From: an uncultured Clostridium sp.
GTDB lineage: Bacteria > Bacillota > Clostridia > TANB77 > CAG-508
Direction: 5' to 3'
Assembly (NCBI GenBank): GCA_900553365.1
Contig: USDL01000003.1
Coordinates: 1-64,000 of the forward strand
Length of the DNA: 64,000 nucleotides
Below the pieces are notes generated by a model that was not told the origin of the DNA, searched no databases, and was given only the letters and a program-made list of their open reading frames with translations. This document shows, piece by piece, positions 17,434 through 26,202 of the stretch. A program made the position numbers and the translations under genes. Each line of letters starts with the position of its first letter. The stretch's first letter is position 1.

Positions 17434-18208
17434 TTATTTTTTTCTATTTTTAATATACAAAACTATTCCAATTATTAGTATTCCCAATGAAACAGCTTGA
17501 GATATTCTTATTGATCCTAACATTAAACTATCTGTTCTTAGCCCCTCAATTAACATTCTATCAACTCCATACCATATAAAGTAGATGTAAGTTATTTGTC
17601 CTGCAAACTTTCTATTTTTTATGTTCATCAGTACAATAAATAATGTAAGCGTTGCTATTGATTCATATAGAAATGTTGGATGTACCTCAACATATTCTCC
17701 CAATTCGTATATTCCCATTCTCCAAGGAAGTGTGGTTTTCTCACCATAAGCTTCAACATTTACAAAATTCCCCCATCTTCCTATTGCTTGGCCGCAATGC
17801 TAATGCTGGGGCAATATAATCGAATAAATCCAATATTTGAATGTTTTTCTTTTTGCAAAATACAAAGCTTGTAATTGCTCCTCCTATAATGCCTCCATAT
17901 ATTGCCATTCCGCCTGTTCTAATATTTAATATTTGCATTGGTTCTTTTAAAAAAAAGTCTAAATCAAATAGCACATAATATAGTCTTGCTGATATGATTG
18001 ATATTGGTATTAAGTACAAAACCAAGTCTATAACTGTTTCAAACTTTATTCCATATAATCCATCTCTTAGTTTCAAAATAATTATTCCTGCTATCATTGC
18101 ACCTACAATTAAAATTGCATACCAATATATATCTATTCCAAATATAGAAAATGCTATATTGTTTATTGTAAGCTTCAAATTTAATAAAGGAAAATAAACT
18201 GTATTCAC
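17434..18208 (-). CDS. lgt: Prolipoprotein diacylglyceryl transferase, needing a +1 shift at an in-frame CGG
   Basis: Transfers diacylglycerol from phosphatidylglycerol to the lipobox Cys of prolipoproteins in the membrane. The first frame (from 18208) carries the membrane segments and TGGMAIYGGIIGG, then reads APALAL, meets CGG at 17792-17794 and would stop at 17753. Skipping the C gives ALALGQAIGRWGNFVNVEAY, the Lgt signature including the essential Arg, and continues to 17434. The repaired product is 257 residues, normal for Lgt. Everything else in both halves is intact, so this is not a decaying pseudogene. It is one of six identical CGG sites in the window. Confidence 0.88.
17791..17794 (-). 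other. CGG +1 frameshift site in lgt
   Basis: Minus-strand reading TTG CGG CCA becomes TTG (C) GGC CAA. The zero frame ends 14 codons later at TGA. Confidence 0.85.
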
Positions 18209-18236
18209 TTTGTTTCTCCTTCCTAAGCTTATTTAT

Positions 18237-19538
18237 CTAAAAACCTGGTTTTCCAAGTAATCTAAACATATTCTTTTTATATGCTTCTACACCTGGTTGG
18301 TCAAATGGATTTACTCCTAATATTTTTCCTGATATTCCACAAGCTAATTCAAAAAAGTATATAAGTTCTCCTAAATTTTCTTCGTTTAGTTCATTCATTG
18401 TTATTTTAATATTTGGTACTCCTCCTGCAACATGTGCTTCTATTGTACCTTGCATTGCCTTTTTATTTACATAGTCCATTGTTTTGTCTGCAACGAAGTT
18501 TAGTCCATCTAAATTATCTGCATCTCTTTTTATTGTTATATCTGTTTTAGGTTTTTCTATATCTATTACTGTTTCAAATAAATTACGTTTTCCATCTTGA
18601 ATATATTGTCCTAGTGAATGTAAATCTGTTGTGAATGTTACTCCTGCTGGAAATATTCCCTTTCCATCTTTACCTTCACTCTCCCCATATAATTGTTTCC
18701 ACCATTCTGTGAAATATTGCATTTTTGGTTCATAATTCACTAAAATTTCTGTTGTTTTTTCTTGATTATATAGAATATTTCTTGCAACTGCATATTGGTA
18801 ACATTCATTATATTTTAATGATTTTTCGTTATATTTATCCTCACCTGTTTTTGCTCCATACATCAACTTATCAATATTAATTCCACTAACTGCGATTGGT
18901 AATAGTCCAACTGCTGTTAAAACTGAATATCTGCCACCAATGTTATCTGGTATTACAAATGTTTCATATTCCTCTTCATTTGAAAGCTTTTTTAATGCTC
19001 CTCTTTCCTTATCTGTAGTTACATAAATTCTTTTTCTTGCTTCATCTATTCCGTATTTTGATTCCAAAAATTCTCTAAAAATTCTAAATGCAATAGCAGG
19101 TTCTGTTGTTGTTCCTGATTTTGATATAACATTTATTGAAATATCTTTATCACCTATACATTCTATTAAATCGTTTACATAATTTGGACTAATATTGTTT
19201 CCGCAGAAGAATATTTGTGGTGTTTTTCTATCTGCACATAAATTATAGAATGTATTTGTTAATGATTCAATAACTGCTCTCGCACCTAAATATGAACCAC
19301 CAATTCCAATAACTACAAAAACTTTTGAATCCTTTTTAATTTTCTCTGCCGCCTTTTTTATCCTTTCAAACTCTTCTCTATCATAATTTGTAGGTAAATG
19401 TAGCCAGCCAACAAATTCATTTTGATTATCAGCTACTTCATGTAACTCGTTATGAGCAATTTCAACCTTTTCATTAAACTTCATTAAATCTTCTTTTTTT
19501 ATATTTGTATTTTCCAGTGTTAATTTAATATTTGACAT
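18237..19538 (-). CDS. pgi: Glucose-6-phosphate isomerase
   Basis: 433 residues; interconverts glucose-6-phosphate and fructose-6-phosphate. Signature stretches: [18 protein letters not shown] (phosphate site), [36 protein letters not shown] and [12 protein letters not shown]. The ATG at 19536-19538 is preferred over one 15 bases upstream, because the upstream ATG is part of the ATGGAGG that serves as ribosome binding site. Length is that of the short bacterial form (Bacillus type, about 450). Confidence 0.97.
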   Translation of the reverse strand: MSNIKLTLENTNIKKEDLMKFNEKVEIAHNELHEVADNQNEFVGWLHLPTNYDREEFERIKKAAEKIKKDSKVFVVIGIGGSYLGARAVIESLTNTFYNLCADRKTPQIFFCGNNISPNYVNDLIECIGDKDISINVISKSGTTTEPAIAFRIFREFLESKYGIDEARKRIYVTTDKERGALKKLSNEEEYETFVIPDNIGGRYSVLTAVGLLPIAVSGINIDKLMYGAKTGEDKYNEKSLKYNECYQYAVARNILYNQEKTTEILVNYEPKMQYFTEWWKQLYGESEGKDGKGIFPAGVTFTTDLHSLGQYIQDGKRNLFETVIDIEKPKTDITIKRDADNLDGLNFVADKTMDYVNKKAMQGTIEAHVAGGVPNIKITMNELNEENLGELIYFFELACGISGKILGVNPFDQPGVEAYKKNMFRLLGKPGF

Positions 19539-19611
19539 TTGTAAAACCTCCATTTATATATTTAGCATTATTTTATTACATTACTAAATTTTATGCAAGA
19601 GAAAAATAAAA

Positions 19612-19635
19612 AAGATTTCAATTTCTTGAAATCTT
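19612..19635 (-). terminator. Terminator of rpsT
   Basis: 10-bp stem AAGATTTCAA/TTGAAATCTT with loop TTTC, followed on the minus strand by TTTTTTATTTTT. Confidence 0.9.
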
Positions 19636-19642
19636 CTCTAAA

Positions 19643-19903
19643 CTACATTACATTTAATTTTTTAGCTAAATTTGATTTTTTTCTTGAAGCTGTATTTTGT
19701 TTTAATATACCTTTTGAACAAGCACTATCAATTTTCTTTGTAGCTAATTTTAGAGCTTCTCCAGCTTTTTCTTTATCTCCTGCTGCTACGGCTGCTTCAA
19801 ATTTCTTTACAGCTGTTTTGTATTCTGATTTTATCATATTATTTTGTAAAGTTTTAGTTTCAATTACACTAACTCTTTTTATTGCAGATTTAATATTTGG
19901 CAT
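19643..19903 (-). CDS. rpsT: 30S ribosomal protein bS20
   Basis: 86 residues, basic helical protein that binds 16S rRNA early in 30S assembly. Typical N-terminus MPNIKSAIKRV and AASRKKSNLAKKLN-like end. GGAGG lies 10 bases before the ATG. Monocistronic with its own promoter and terminator. Confidence 0.96.
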   Translation of the reverse strand: MPNIKSAIKRVSVIETKTLQNNMIKSEYKTAVKKFEAAVAAGDKEKAGEALKLATKKIDSACSKGILKQNTASRKKSNLAKKLNVM

Positions 19904-19948
19904 CTCTTAAGCACCTCCTCAAAGTCAAAATAAAATTTCACTTTTTCT

Positions 19949-19977
19949 ATTGTAACACGGATTTCTAAATTTTGCAA
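19949..19977 (-). promoter_or_regulatory. Promoter of rpsT
   Basis: Minus-strand TTGCAA (19972-19977), 17-bp spacer, TACAAT (19949-19954), 45 bases upstream of the start. Confidence 0.8.
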
Positions 19978-20067
19978 GCATTTCACAAAAAAACTTAGAT
20001 TTTCTAGTTAAATTTAGTATAACTTGTGCAAATTATTGATGGGTTAACTTACTTTTTTTATAATGAA

Positions 20068-20101
20068 TAACTTTTTGCAATTTGTAATATAATTGTAATA
20101 T
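20068..20101 (-). repeat. 11-bp tandem direct repeat (TTGTAAYAT type), rpsT/mscL interval
   Basis: The plus strand reads TTTGTAATATAATTGTAATA, two copies of TTGTAATATWW at an 11-bp period, just after the mscL stop and about 90 bp upstream of the rpsT -35. The same repeat occurs at 22981, 40084 and 61021. Confidence 0.5.
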
Positions 20102-20102
20102 T

Positions 20103-20594
20103 TCATTCTTCCTTATTTGAGTTCTCCTCTAAAATAGATGTACAATGTGGGCACCTTGTTGCGTTTATGTTTATCTCTGTAAAACAGTATGGGCATATTT
20201 TTGTTGTTGGAGTTGGTTCTATTATTGTTTCTTTATCTGTTTTTCTTCTTCCAAATTTAACTTTTTTCTTTAACTTTTTAATTTCTCCATCCTTTAATTC
20301 TTCTAGTTTTTTATTCAATTTGTTTATGTATCTAATAAATAAAAATATTGAAAAAGCAATTATTAAAAAGTTTACAATAGCTGTTATAAATGATCCATAT
20401 TTAATACTGCTATTTCCTAGTGTAATTGTTAGGTCTGAAAAGTCTACTTTGCCTGTAAATGTTGCTATTAAAGGCATTATTATATCATTTACTAATGAGT
20501 TTACTATTCTTTGAAATGCCCCTCCTATAACAACACCAACAGCTAAATCCATTATGTTGCCTTTCATTGCAAATTTTTTAAATTCTTTGAACAT
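20103..20594 (-). CDS. mscL: Large-conductance mechanosensitive channel with C-terminal zinc ribbon
   Basis: 163 residues. Residues 1-100 match MscL: an amphipathic N-terminus, TM1 with [22 protein letters not shown], a loop and TM2 (about 65-90). It opens under membrane tension to release solutes on hypo-osmotic shock. The C-terminal tail is extended and ends with two CxxC pairs (CPYC, CPHC), a zinc-ribbon-like knuckle not found in classical MscL. AAAGGA precedes the ATG at a rather long distance. Confidence 0.93.
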   Translation of the reverse strand: MFKEFKKFAMKGNIMDLAVGVVIGGAFQRIVNSLVNDIIMPLIATFTGKVDFSDLTITLGNSSIKYGSFITAIVNFLIIAFSIFLFIRYINKLNKKLEELKDGEIKKLKKKVKFGRRKTDKETIIEPTPTTKICPYCFTEININATRCPHCTSILEENSNKEE

Positions 20595-20672
20595 ATATAT
20601 ATCATTTCCTTTCTGTTTTAAACTCTACACCTTTATTATAATACTCGAAAAGTCGAATTTTGTCAACTAAAA

Positions 20673-20696
20673 AGGAACAAGCTCACACTTGTTCCT
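20673..20696 (-). terminator. Terminator of the MazF-type gene
   Basis: 9-bp stem AGGAACAAG/CTTGTTCCT with 6-base loop, then TTTTTAG on the minus strand, 45 bases after the stop. Confidence 0.85.
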
Positions 20697-20740
20697 AAAT
20701 ATGATTATACATTAATCCTTATTTTATTTTTTAAGAATAT

Positions 20741-21091
20741 TCATTCACCCAGTCCAAAGCTTACACCTAAAGCATTATTTATTTGTGTCATAACAGATCC
20801 TTCATCTATATGTCCTATTTTTTCCTTTAATCTGCTTTTATCTATTGTTCTTATTTGTTCCGCTAAAATTATTGAATCTGATTTTAACCCAAATTCACTT
20901 GAGTCTAATTCTATATGTGTCGGAAGTTTATTTTTGTTAGCTTGAGATGTTATTGCTGATACAATAACTGTTGGGCTATACTTATTACCTATGTTATTTT
21001 GTATTACTAATACTGGTCTAATTCCTCCTTGTTCTGAGCCTACTACTGGGCTTAAATCTGCATAAAACATATCTCCTCTTTTTATTACCAT
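20741..21091 (-). CDS. ndoA: MazF/EndoA-type mRNA endoribonuclease
   Basis: 116 residues, the same length as Bacillus EndoA. Family features: [21 protein letters not shown] at the N-terminus with the conserved catalytic Arg, VIVSAITSQ, and the C-terminal LGVSFGL. It cleaves RNA at a short specific sequence. The ATG at 21089-21091 is chosen because GGAG lies 8 bases upstream; a GTG three codons earlier lies in the binding site itself. Unusually, no antitoxin gene (ndoAI type) precedes it: the upstream neighbour is a GerS-like gene. Confidence 0.92.
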   Translation of the reverse strand: MVIKRGDMFYADLSPVVGSEQGGIRPVLVIQNNIGNKYSPTVIVSAITSQANKNKLPTHIELDSSEFGLKSDSIILAEQIRTIDKSRLKEKIGHIDEGSVMTQINNALGVSFGLGE

Positions 21092-21167
21092 TTTCTTCAC
21101 TCCTGCTATTTAATGTATTTGTTTTATATTTTAAATATAGGTAATAGAGATTTTGCTTTTTCTTCTG

Positions 21168-21842
21168 TTAAATATCTTCCTCATATGTTTTTACATGAAA
21201 TGCTAATATTTCTTCTTTTGATGTTGTATTAATTTCTATCTCATTATATAATATGTAAATTCTAGTGTTTTGTGTTATATCATTTATTTCTAATCTTTCG
21301 ATTTTTCCTTTTTCTTTATTAATATATAGCCTTTCTTTTTGAGAATATCTATTGTTTTCAATTAAATTTGTTTCAAATATTACCATTCCGTTTTCTTCTA
21401 TGCATTTTGCTTGTTCGTCTTGCCTATAGTTTTCTATAAATGCTGTTAAACTTAGTTGATTGCTTTCTATATATTTATAATTATTATATATTTTGCTTAA
21501 ATTCAATTTTGTATTTTCTACTTTTAAAGTTGTTCCATCATATACAAACTGTGTGCCTGCAATGTCTTGTGGCTCTAACACTTCCTGTTTAAATGTATTA
21601 TTGTCTTTGTTATATTCCTGTTTTATTGCGTACTTATTTTCATTTTTATTGCTTTTTACTATTATGTTTGCCGTTGCCTTGTAAGATTCTATACTTAAAA
21701 TATATTCATTTAATTCATCAGCTGATTTGTTAATTATATTATTTCCTTTTTTTGAAAATTTATAATTTGTTTTTATAAAAAATATTATTAAAATTGCTAA
21801 AATTATTAAAAAAATAATAATTAAAACTTTTTTATTTTTCAT
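21168..21842 (-). CDS. GerS-like (LolA-fold) membrane-anchored protein
   Basis: 224 residues: an N-terminal membrane anchor (about 6-24) and an extracytoplasmic domain with SYKATANIIVKSNKN, QEVLEPQDIAGTQFVYDG and a series of beta-strand-like stretches. This resembles the clostridial germination lipoprotein GerS group (a LolA/LppX-like fold), needed in some species for cortex hydrolysis. Unlike GerS it has no lipobox cysteine, so it would be held by the uncleaved helix. The assignment rests on remembered sequence pattern. Confidence 0.6.
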   Translation of the reverse strand: MKNKKVLIIIFLIILAILIIFFIKTNYKFSKKGNNIINKSADELNEYILSIESYKATANIIVKSNKNENKYAIKQEYNKDNNTFKQEVLEPQDIAGTQFVYDGTTLKVENTKLNLSKIYNNYKYIESNQLSLTAFIENYRQDEQAKCIEENGMVIFETNLIENNRYSQKERLYINKEKGKIERLEINDITQNTRIYILYNEIEINTTSKEEILAFHVKTYEEDI

Positions 21843-21901
21843 ATTATATTCTTCCTTTCTTTTTTCTCTTTTATAATTTATATTTAAAAGGATAAAAAAA
21901 T

Positions 21902-21923
21902 ATGCAGACTCTTAAGTCTGCAT
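21902..21923 (-). terminator. Terminator of divIVA
   Basis: 9-bp stem ATGCAGACT/AGTCTGCAT with loop CTTA, followed on the minus strand by ATTTTTTT. Confidence 0.9.
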
Positions 21924-21936
21924 AACGTTTATTATT

Positions 21937-22392
21937 TTATTCTTCGTCTTCTGCCATATCTTTTATTAGTTCTAATTGAGATATAAGCAATGATTCCATT
22001 TTTGCTTTGTATACACTAAATTGTTTTTTTAATTCATCAATTTCTTTTTCTTTAATCATAATTTGTGTGTTTAGCTCATCTAGTTTTGATTTTGATTGAT
22101 ATTCAGCGTCTTTTACTATTTGTTCTGCTTTTTGTTTTGCAACATTTTGTATTTCGTCTGCTGTTTTTTGTGCTATTATAAGTGTATTTTGAATACTTGA
22201 TTCTATATTTTTGTATTGCCCAACATCATTGTGTAATGCTTCTGCATTTTCTTTTAATTCTTTATTTTCTTTATATAATTTTTCATAATCTGTTGTTATT
22301 TCGTCTAAAAATTCATCTACTTCATCAACATTATATCCATTTACCATTTGTTTTGTAAATTTTTTATTTTCTATATCTAATGGTGTTATCAT
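21937..22392 (-). CDS. divIVA: DivIVA-family cell-pole/septum protein
   Basis: 151 residues. The N-terminal DivIVA motif (about 1-35: TPLDIENKKFTKQMVNGYNV, then DEVDEFLDEI) binds curved membrane, and the remainder is coiled coil (about 30-140). In Gram-positives it organises division-site selection and pole functions. It sits directly behind sepF, the conserved sepF-divIVA arrangement, with the start preceded by GGGGG. Confidence 0.93.
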   Translation of the reverse strand: MITPLDIENKKFTKQMVNGYNVDEVDEFLDEITTDYEKLYKENKELKENAEALHNDVGQYKNIESSIQNTLIIAQKTADEIQNVAKQKAEQIVKDAEYQSKSKLDELNTQIMIKEKEIDELKKQFSVYKAKMESLLISQLELIKDMAEDEE

Positions 22393-22412
22393 ACTTTTTG
22401 CCCCCTACTTTA

Positions 22413-22877
22413 CTATTTTAACCAAGATACTGATAATTTATTTTTCAATTCTTCTCTAGCTAAATCACTTTCTATATCATAATTTACTGGTGCTATTAAG
22501 AATATTGAATTTGATACTTTTTGAATATGGCCATTTAGAGCATGTACTGCTCCGCTTAAAAAATCAATTATTCTTCTTGCTACATCTTTATTTACATATT
22601 CTAAATTTACAATTATTGATTTTTTTTCTTTTAAATAGTTGCAAATTTCTTCTGATTGGTCAAAAGAAGTTGGTTGTGTTATAACCATTTTTACTGCTTG
22701 TATTTGTGGCATACTTGTTATTTTGCCTTTTTTGTTGCCAAATATTCCTCTTTCTTCAACTTCCTCTGTATCTTTTTCTTCTTCAATATTATATATATCC
22801 TCATTTTCTGTTTCTTGTTCGTTATCGTTTGATAATCCTAGAGCATCTAAAAATTTATTAACAATCGCTACTGCCAT
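22413..22877 (-). CDS. sepF: Cell division protein SepF
   Basis: 154 residues. N-terminal membrane-binding amphipathic helix (AVAIVNKFLDALGL), an acidic linker and the SepF core (about 65-150: VVITQPTSFDQSEEI, KKSIIVNLEYVNKDVARRI, DFLSGAVHALNG). It bundles FtsZ filaments and tethers them to the membrane through the FtsZ C-terminal peptide. Start at 22877 because GGGAGG precedes it and the upstream open frame lacks homology. Confidence 0.95.
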   Translation of the reverse strand: MAVAIVNKFLDALGLSNDNEQETENEDIYNIEEEKDTEEVEERGIFGNKKGKITSMPQIQAVKMVITQPTSFDQSEEICNYLKEKKSIIVNLEYVNKDVARRIIDFLSGAVHALNGHIQKVSNSIFLIAPVNYDIESDLAREELKNKLSVSWLK

Positions 22878-22918
22878 TTTTTTATCCTCCCATATAATTC
22901 CTGGTAATATATAACAGT

Positions 22919-22947
22919 ATATTATAAAATTTTTCATAAATTGTCAA
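22919..22947 (-). promoter_or_regulatory. Promoter of sepF-divIVA
   Basis: Minus-strand TTGACA (22942-22947), 17-bp spacer, TAATAT (22919-22924). Confidence 0.75.
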
Positions 22948-22980
22948 TACTTTTAATAAATGTTTTAAAAATGAAATATT

Positions 22981-23003
22981 TTTGTAACATTTTTGTAATA
23001 TTT
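22981..23003 (+). repeat. 11-bp tandem direct repeat between sepF and the HAD gene
   Basis: TTTGTAACATTTTTGTAATA: two copies of TTGTAAYATTT at 11-bp period, directly upstream of the HAD-gene -35 and about 30 bp upstream of the divergent sepF -35. Confidence 0.55.
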
Positions 23004-23029
23004 ACTTTTTGTCTTTTTTATGGTATAAT
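23001..23029 (+). promoter_or_regulatory. Promoter of the HAD phosphatase gene
   Basis: TTTACT (23001-23006), 17-bp spacer, TATAAT (23024-23029) with TGG before it (extended -10). Confidence 0.7.
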
Positions 23030-23051
23030 TATTACGTTGGGGGTAATTATT

Positions 23052-23906
23052 ATGATTAAATTAGTTGCCAGTGATTTAGATGGAACTATTGTTGACAAAA
23101 ATAATTATATTTATGAAAATAACTTCAATGCAATTAAAGATTTAAATAACCATAAAATGAATTTTGTAATATGTACAGGGAAAACTTATCCTATTACTAA
23201 AAATATATGTTCAAAATTTAATGCTTCTTATGGAATTTTTGGTAATGGAAATCAAATTATTGATTTAAAAACTGGTAAGGAAATATATAAGAATTTGCTA
23301 ACCAAAAGTGATGTTTTGGCATGTATTGATATTGCAAAAAAGAATAATTTACATGTTCATGTATATACTGAAAAGAATGTTATTACAGAAGAATTGCTTT
23401 ATTTGGATTTGCGAAATTACAAATTGCAAACTGCCACAAAGGTTGAACCTGCTATGGAATTTAAAATAGTAGATAATATAAGAAATTATATATCTTTCAA
23501 TGATGTTCAAGTATGTAAACTAGTAATTTCAAGCACCTCTTCTACTCAGGCTGTAAAAGATGAAATTTTAGATATTTTAAATGTATCTGTATCAACCACT
23601 AAAAAGTTTGGTGCTTATAAAGATTTTGTTATAAATAAAGAATACGAATATTTAGATATTACACCTAAAAATGTTAATAAAAATACTGCTTTGGAAATTT
23701 TAGGCAATTATTTAAACATTAAGCCTAATGAAATGCTTACAATAGGTGATAACTTAAATGATTTTGATATGGTAAAAAATGCCGGTATCGGTGTTGCTGT
23801 TGCAAATGCTTATGATGAGCTTAAGCAAGTTGCAAATTATACTACTACTAAACCAGTTGAAAAAGGTGGGTTTGCTGAAGCAGTTTACAAGTTTATTAAG
23901 TTTTAA
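23052..23906 (+). CDS. Cof-type HAD-IIB phosphatase
   Basis: 284 residues. HAD motif I DLDGTIVDK near the N-terminus (nucleophile Asp), motif II in ICTGK, a type-IIB cap domain in the middle, and motif IV GDNLNDFDMVKNAGIGVAVANA. Such enzymes dephosphorylate small metabolites (sugar phosphates, FMN and similar); the substrate cannot be read from sequence. ATG at 23052 is preferred over the much longer upstream frame because GGGGGTAATTATT precedes it and motif I then lies at the usual distance. Confidence 0.92.
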   Translation: MIKLVASDLDGTIVDKNNYIYENNFNAIKDLNNHKMNFVICTGKTYPITKNICSKFNASYGIFGNGNQIIDLKTGKEIYKNLLTKSDVLACIDIAKKNNLHVHVYTEKNVITEELLYLDLRNYKLQTATKVEPAMEFKIVDNIRNYISFNDVQVCKLVISSTSSTQAVKDEILDILNVSVSTTKKFGAYKDFVINKEYEYLDITPKNVNKNTALEILGNYLNIKPNEMLTIGDNLNDFDMVKNAGIGVAVANAYDELKQVANYTTTKPVEKGGFAEAVYKFIKF

Positions 23907-23913
23907 AAAATGC

Positions 23914-23950
23914 AAAGTGCGAAAGTTTTTAAAAATTTTCGCACTTTTTC
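23914..23950. terminator. Terminator between the HAD and polysaccharide deacetylase genes
   Basis: 11-bp stem AAAGTGCGAAA/TTTCGCACTTT with flanking T- and A-tracts, between convergent genes. Confidence 0.85.
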
Positions 23951-24781
23951 TTAATTCCTATATTTTAAACTTTTGTATTCAATTTTTAATACTATTTTCC
24001 AAGCTGAATCATTTAGTGGATAAATTCTATGTAATCTACTTAAATCTAATTTATTGCTTCTATTAATTTTTCCATCTGTTAGATTTTGTACATAATTATA
24101 TTTTTCTAATTCTTGCAATTCTTCTTCTGAATATAATCCATAAGGATATGTAAATACTTTTAACATATTTTCATCTTGCAATTTTGTATTTAAGTTTTTA
24201 TATGCTGTATTTATTTGGTCTGTAAAATCTTTTGGTTCAACTAGATTATATTGTGCATGAGTTAATCCGTGTGAATATATTGCCATTAGCCCACTATCAT
24301 GCATTTCCTTTGCTTGCTCCCAATTATAATATCCTGGTGCTCCAACACAATCGTCTATTGCAAAAGATGTCATTGGTATATTATATTTTTTTGCAATTTG
24401 AAAGGCATAATTATATATTCCTATGTATCCATCATCAAATGTAATTAAATAACTCCTTTTTGGAAGTTTTTTCTTACCTTCTTTATATTGAACTAAATCT
24501 TCATAGCTTATTGGTGTATAGCCTATTTTCTTTAGTGTTTTTATCTGCTTTTCAAATACATCTACTGGAGTTTGCATAGATGGGTCTTCAACTTGGCTAC
24601 TATTTTCAACTATTTCATGATATACAAAAATTGGTATTTTTAAGTTTTTTTCTCCTATATAATATTCTTTTCTCATTGTTACTACCTCACATATTAAAAA
24701 TGTTATTATTATCGTTGATAATATTAAGCATATTGACAGTATAATTCTTTTTGTTTTTGGTATTTTTGATTCTTTTTCCAT
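23951..24781 (-). CDS. Membrane-anchored polysaccharide deacetylase (NodB domain)
   Basis: 276 residues: N-terminal membrane anchor (about 12-33), then the NodB fold with motif 1 TFDDGY (about 115), motif 2 SHGLTH (metal-binding histidines) and TYPYG. Predicted to deacetylate peptidoglycan or another surface N-acetylglucosamine polymer outside the cell. AAGGAAATGATACA precedes the ATG. Downstream of the convergent terminator, monocistronic. Confidence 0.88.
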   Translation of the reverse strand: MEKESKIPKTKRIILSICLILSTIIITFLICEVVTMRKEYYIGEKNLKIPIFVYHEIVENSSQVEDPSMQTPVDVFEKQIKTLKKIGYTPISYEDLVQYKEGKKKLPKRSYLITFDDGYIGIYNYAFQIAKKYNIPMTSFAIDDCVGAPGYYNWEQAKEMHDSGLMAIYSHGLTHAQYNLVEPKDFTDQINTAYKNLNTKLQDENMLKVFTYPYGLYSEEELQELEKYNYVQNLTDGKINRSNKLDLSRLHRIYPLNDSAWKIVLKIEYKSLKYRN

Positions 24782-24824
24782 TGTATCATTTCCTTAATTC
24801 ATTTTTTTACCTTGTTTTTTCAAA

Positions 24825-24868
24825 TAATAAGTAATTATGAAACATTCTCCATAATTACTTGTTATTTT
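24825..24868 (-). terminator. Hairpin after the 46-residue gene
   Basis: Inverted repeat TAAGTAATTATG/CATAATTACTTGTTA, one bulged base, about 60 bases beyond the stop of the 24924 gene. Only a moderate T-rich stretch follows on the minus strand. Confidence 0.5.
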
Positions 24869-24923
24869 TGCATAGTTAGTATACTACATTAATATACTTT
24901 TTTCAATACGTACGTGCTAATTT

Positions 24924-25064
24924 TTAGCAATTTATTCCAATTTTATGAGCCCATTTTCTTGCTTGTTTTGTCATTCTTTTGCTATTGAACATTCCTTCTG
25001 CATACATTGCATAGGCTGCGGCTGTAACTGCTGACCCTATTATAATACCTTTTACAAATTTCAT
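24924..25064 (-). CDS. Small protein with one N-terminal hydrophobic helix
   Basis: 46 residues: MKFVKGIIIGSAVTAAAYAM, then a basic amphipathic tail ending KWAHKIGINC. GGAGGTAATGATAT precedes the ATG, so it is very probably translated. It resembles the small YtxH-like anchors common in Firmicutes, but the family is not certain. It lies between the deacetylase and the TSUP pair. Confidence 0.7.
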   Translation of the reverse strand: MKFVKGIIIGSAVTAAAYAMYAEGMFNSKRMTKQARKWAHKIGINC

Positions 25065-25089
25065 ATATCATTACCTCCATTCTTTTTTA

Positions 25090-25467
25090 TTATTTGGACT
25101 TTTTTGTTTTTTTATACTCCTTTATAATTGAATATATTTCATATATTGCAATAATGGTAAGGAAAATTCCAAAGCATCTTTTTAAAACTTTTACATTCAT
25201 TTTTGATGATATATTTGCTCCTATTATGGCTCCTACCACACCACTTATTGCTAATGTTATTCCTATTTTCCATTCTATTAATTTGGATTTAATTGAAACT
25301 ATTATTGCAGATATTGATGTTGGCACAAAAAACACTAAATTTGTTGCTTGAGCTACGTGTTGTTCTACGACTAAAAAAATAGAGAGAACAAGTATTAGTA
25401 TTGTTCCTCCTCCCATTCCTGTTCCACTTACAGTTCCTGAAATTAATCCAGTTACAATTTCCCACAT
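25090..25467 (-). CDS. Half-size TauE/SafE (TSUP) permease, second of a pair
   Basis: 125 residues with four hydrophobic segments, one half of the usual eight-segment TSUP carrier. SGTVSGTGMGGGTILI resembles the conserved TSUP repeat motif. The ATG at 25465-25467 is chosen because AAAGGATTAAT precedes it. Together with the neighbouring half gene it probably forms a heterodimeric anion (sulfite/sulfonate or organosulfur) exporter, a split arrangement seen in Clostridia. No CGG lies between the halves and each has its own ribosome binding site, so this is a real split and not a frameshift. Confidence 0.85.
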   Translation of the reverse strand: MWEIVTGLISGTVSGTGMGGGTILILVLSIFLVVEQHVAQATNLVFFVPTSISAIIVSIKSKLIEWKIGITLAISGVVGAIIGANISSKMNVKVLKRCFGIFLTIIAIYEIYSIIKEYKKTKKSK

Positions 25468-25477
25468 ATTAATCCTT

Positions 25478-25825
25478 TCACGCAATTATCATTTTTATTG
25501 ATGTATATGTCAAAAATATTATAAATAAAATTCTTAAAACTTTTGTTGGCATTTTTTTTAAGAGTTTTGCCCCAATTACTCCTCCTATTATTCCTCCTAT
25601 TGCACACTTTATTCCTAAATTCCAATCTATATAGTCGTTTTTATAGTAAAATATTCCGCTTGCTATTACCATTGGAAGTATTGCAAATACTGATGTTGCT
25701 CTTGCTTTACTATCTTCTAGTTTAAATAAATGTATTAATGCTGGAACTACTATCATTCCTCCTCCTGCTGCAAATAATCCGCTTATGACGCCTGCTATTA
25801 AGCCTATTGTTATCTTTTTAAACAT
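25478..25825 (-). CDS. Half-size TauE/SafE (TSUP) permease, first of a pair
   Basis: 115 residues, four membrane segments, with SGLFAAGGGMIVVPALIHLF, the TSUP N-terminal signature, and GGIIGGVIGAKLLKKMP. Its start overlaps the preceding small gene by 16 bases, suggesting translational coupling. It is 10 bases upstream of the second half. Confidence 0.87.
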   Translation of the reverse strand: MFKKITIGLIAGVISGLFAAGGGMIVVPALIHLFKLEDSKARATSVFAILPMVIASGIFYYKNDYIDWNLGIKCAIGGIIGGVIGAKLLKKMPTKVLRILFIIFLTYTSIKMIIA

Positions 25826-26046
25826 TTTTTCCCCTGTTCATAATAACTTTTGAACTGCTCTTCTGCCATTTTTGTTAATTGTTCATCACATTTTAGCATT
25901 TGAATAATTATCTCATTTTTTAGTTCTTCATTTTCGATATTTTCTGCTTTATCCAAAAATTTTTGAAGCTCTCTTAGATATATTTTATTTTCTTTTTTCC
26001 AATCTTCTTTTATTTTCATATCTTTATTATTAGTTTTTTTTATCAT
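25810..26046 (-). CDS. Small helical protein upstream of the TSUP pair
   Basis: 78 residues, highly charged and almost entirely predicted helix (KENKIYLRELQKFLDKAENI). AGAGAGGTATAAA precedes the ATG. Overlap with the first permease half indicates one operon. No known domain; perhaps an accessory or regulatory partner of the transporter. Confidence 0.65.
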   Translation of the reverse strand: MIKKTNNKDMKIKEDWKKENKIYLRELQKFLDKAENIENEELKNEIIIQMLKCDEQLTKMAEEQFKSYYEQGKKCLKR

Positions 26047-26202
26047 TTTATACCTCTCTTTTACACATTTATTATATCATTTTGTTTACTGTTAGGCAAC
26101 TTTTTATTACTTTTATCGTTATATTCTTTTGTTTTCATGTAATTTTTAGACAATAAATGATAAAATACTGCCATATAATACTTTAAGAGAGGAGTTTTTC
26201 TT

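Noticed and set aside
25090..25825. Two adjacent half-size permease genes as a frameshifted single gene
   Set aside because: Each half has its own ribosome binding site and start, no CGG lies at the junction, and split TSUP pairs are known in Clostridia.
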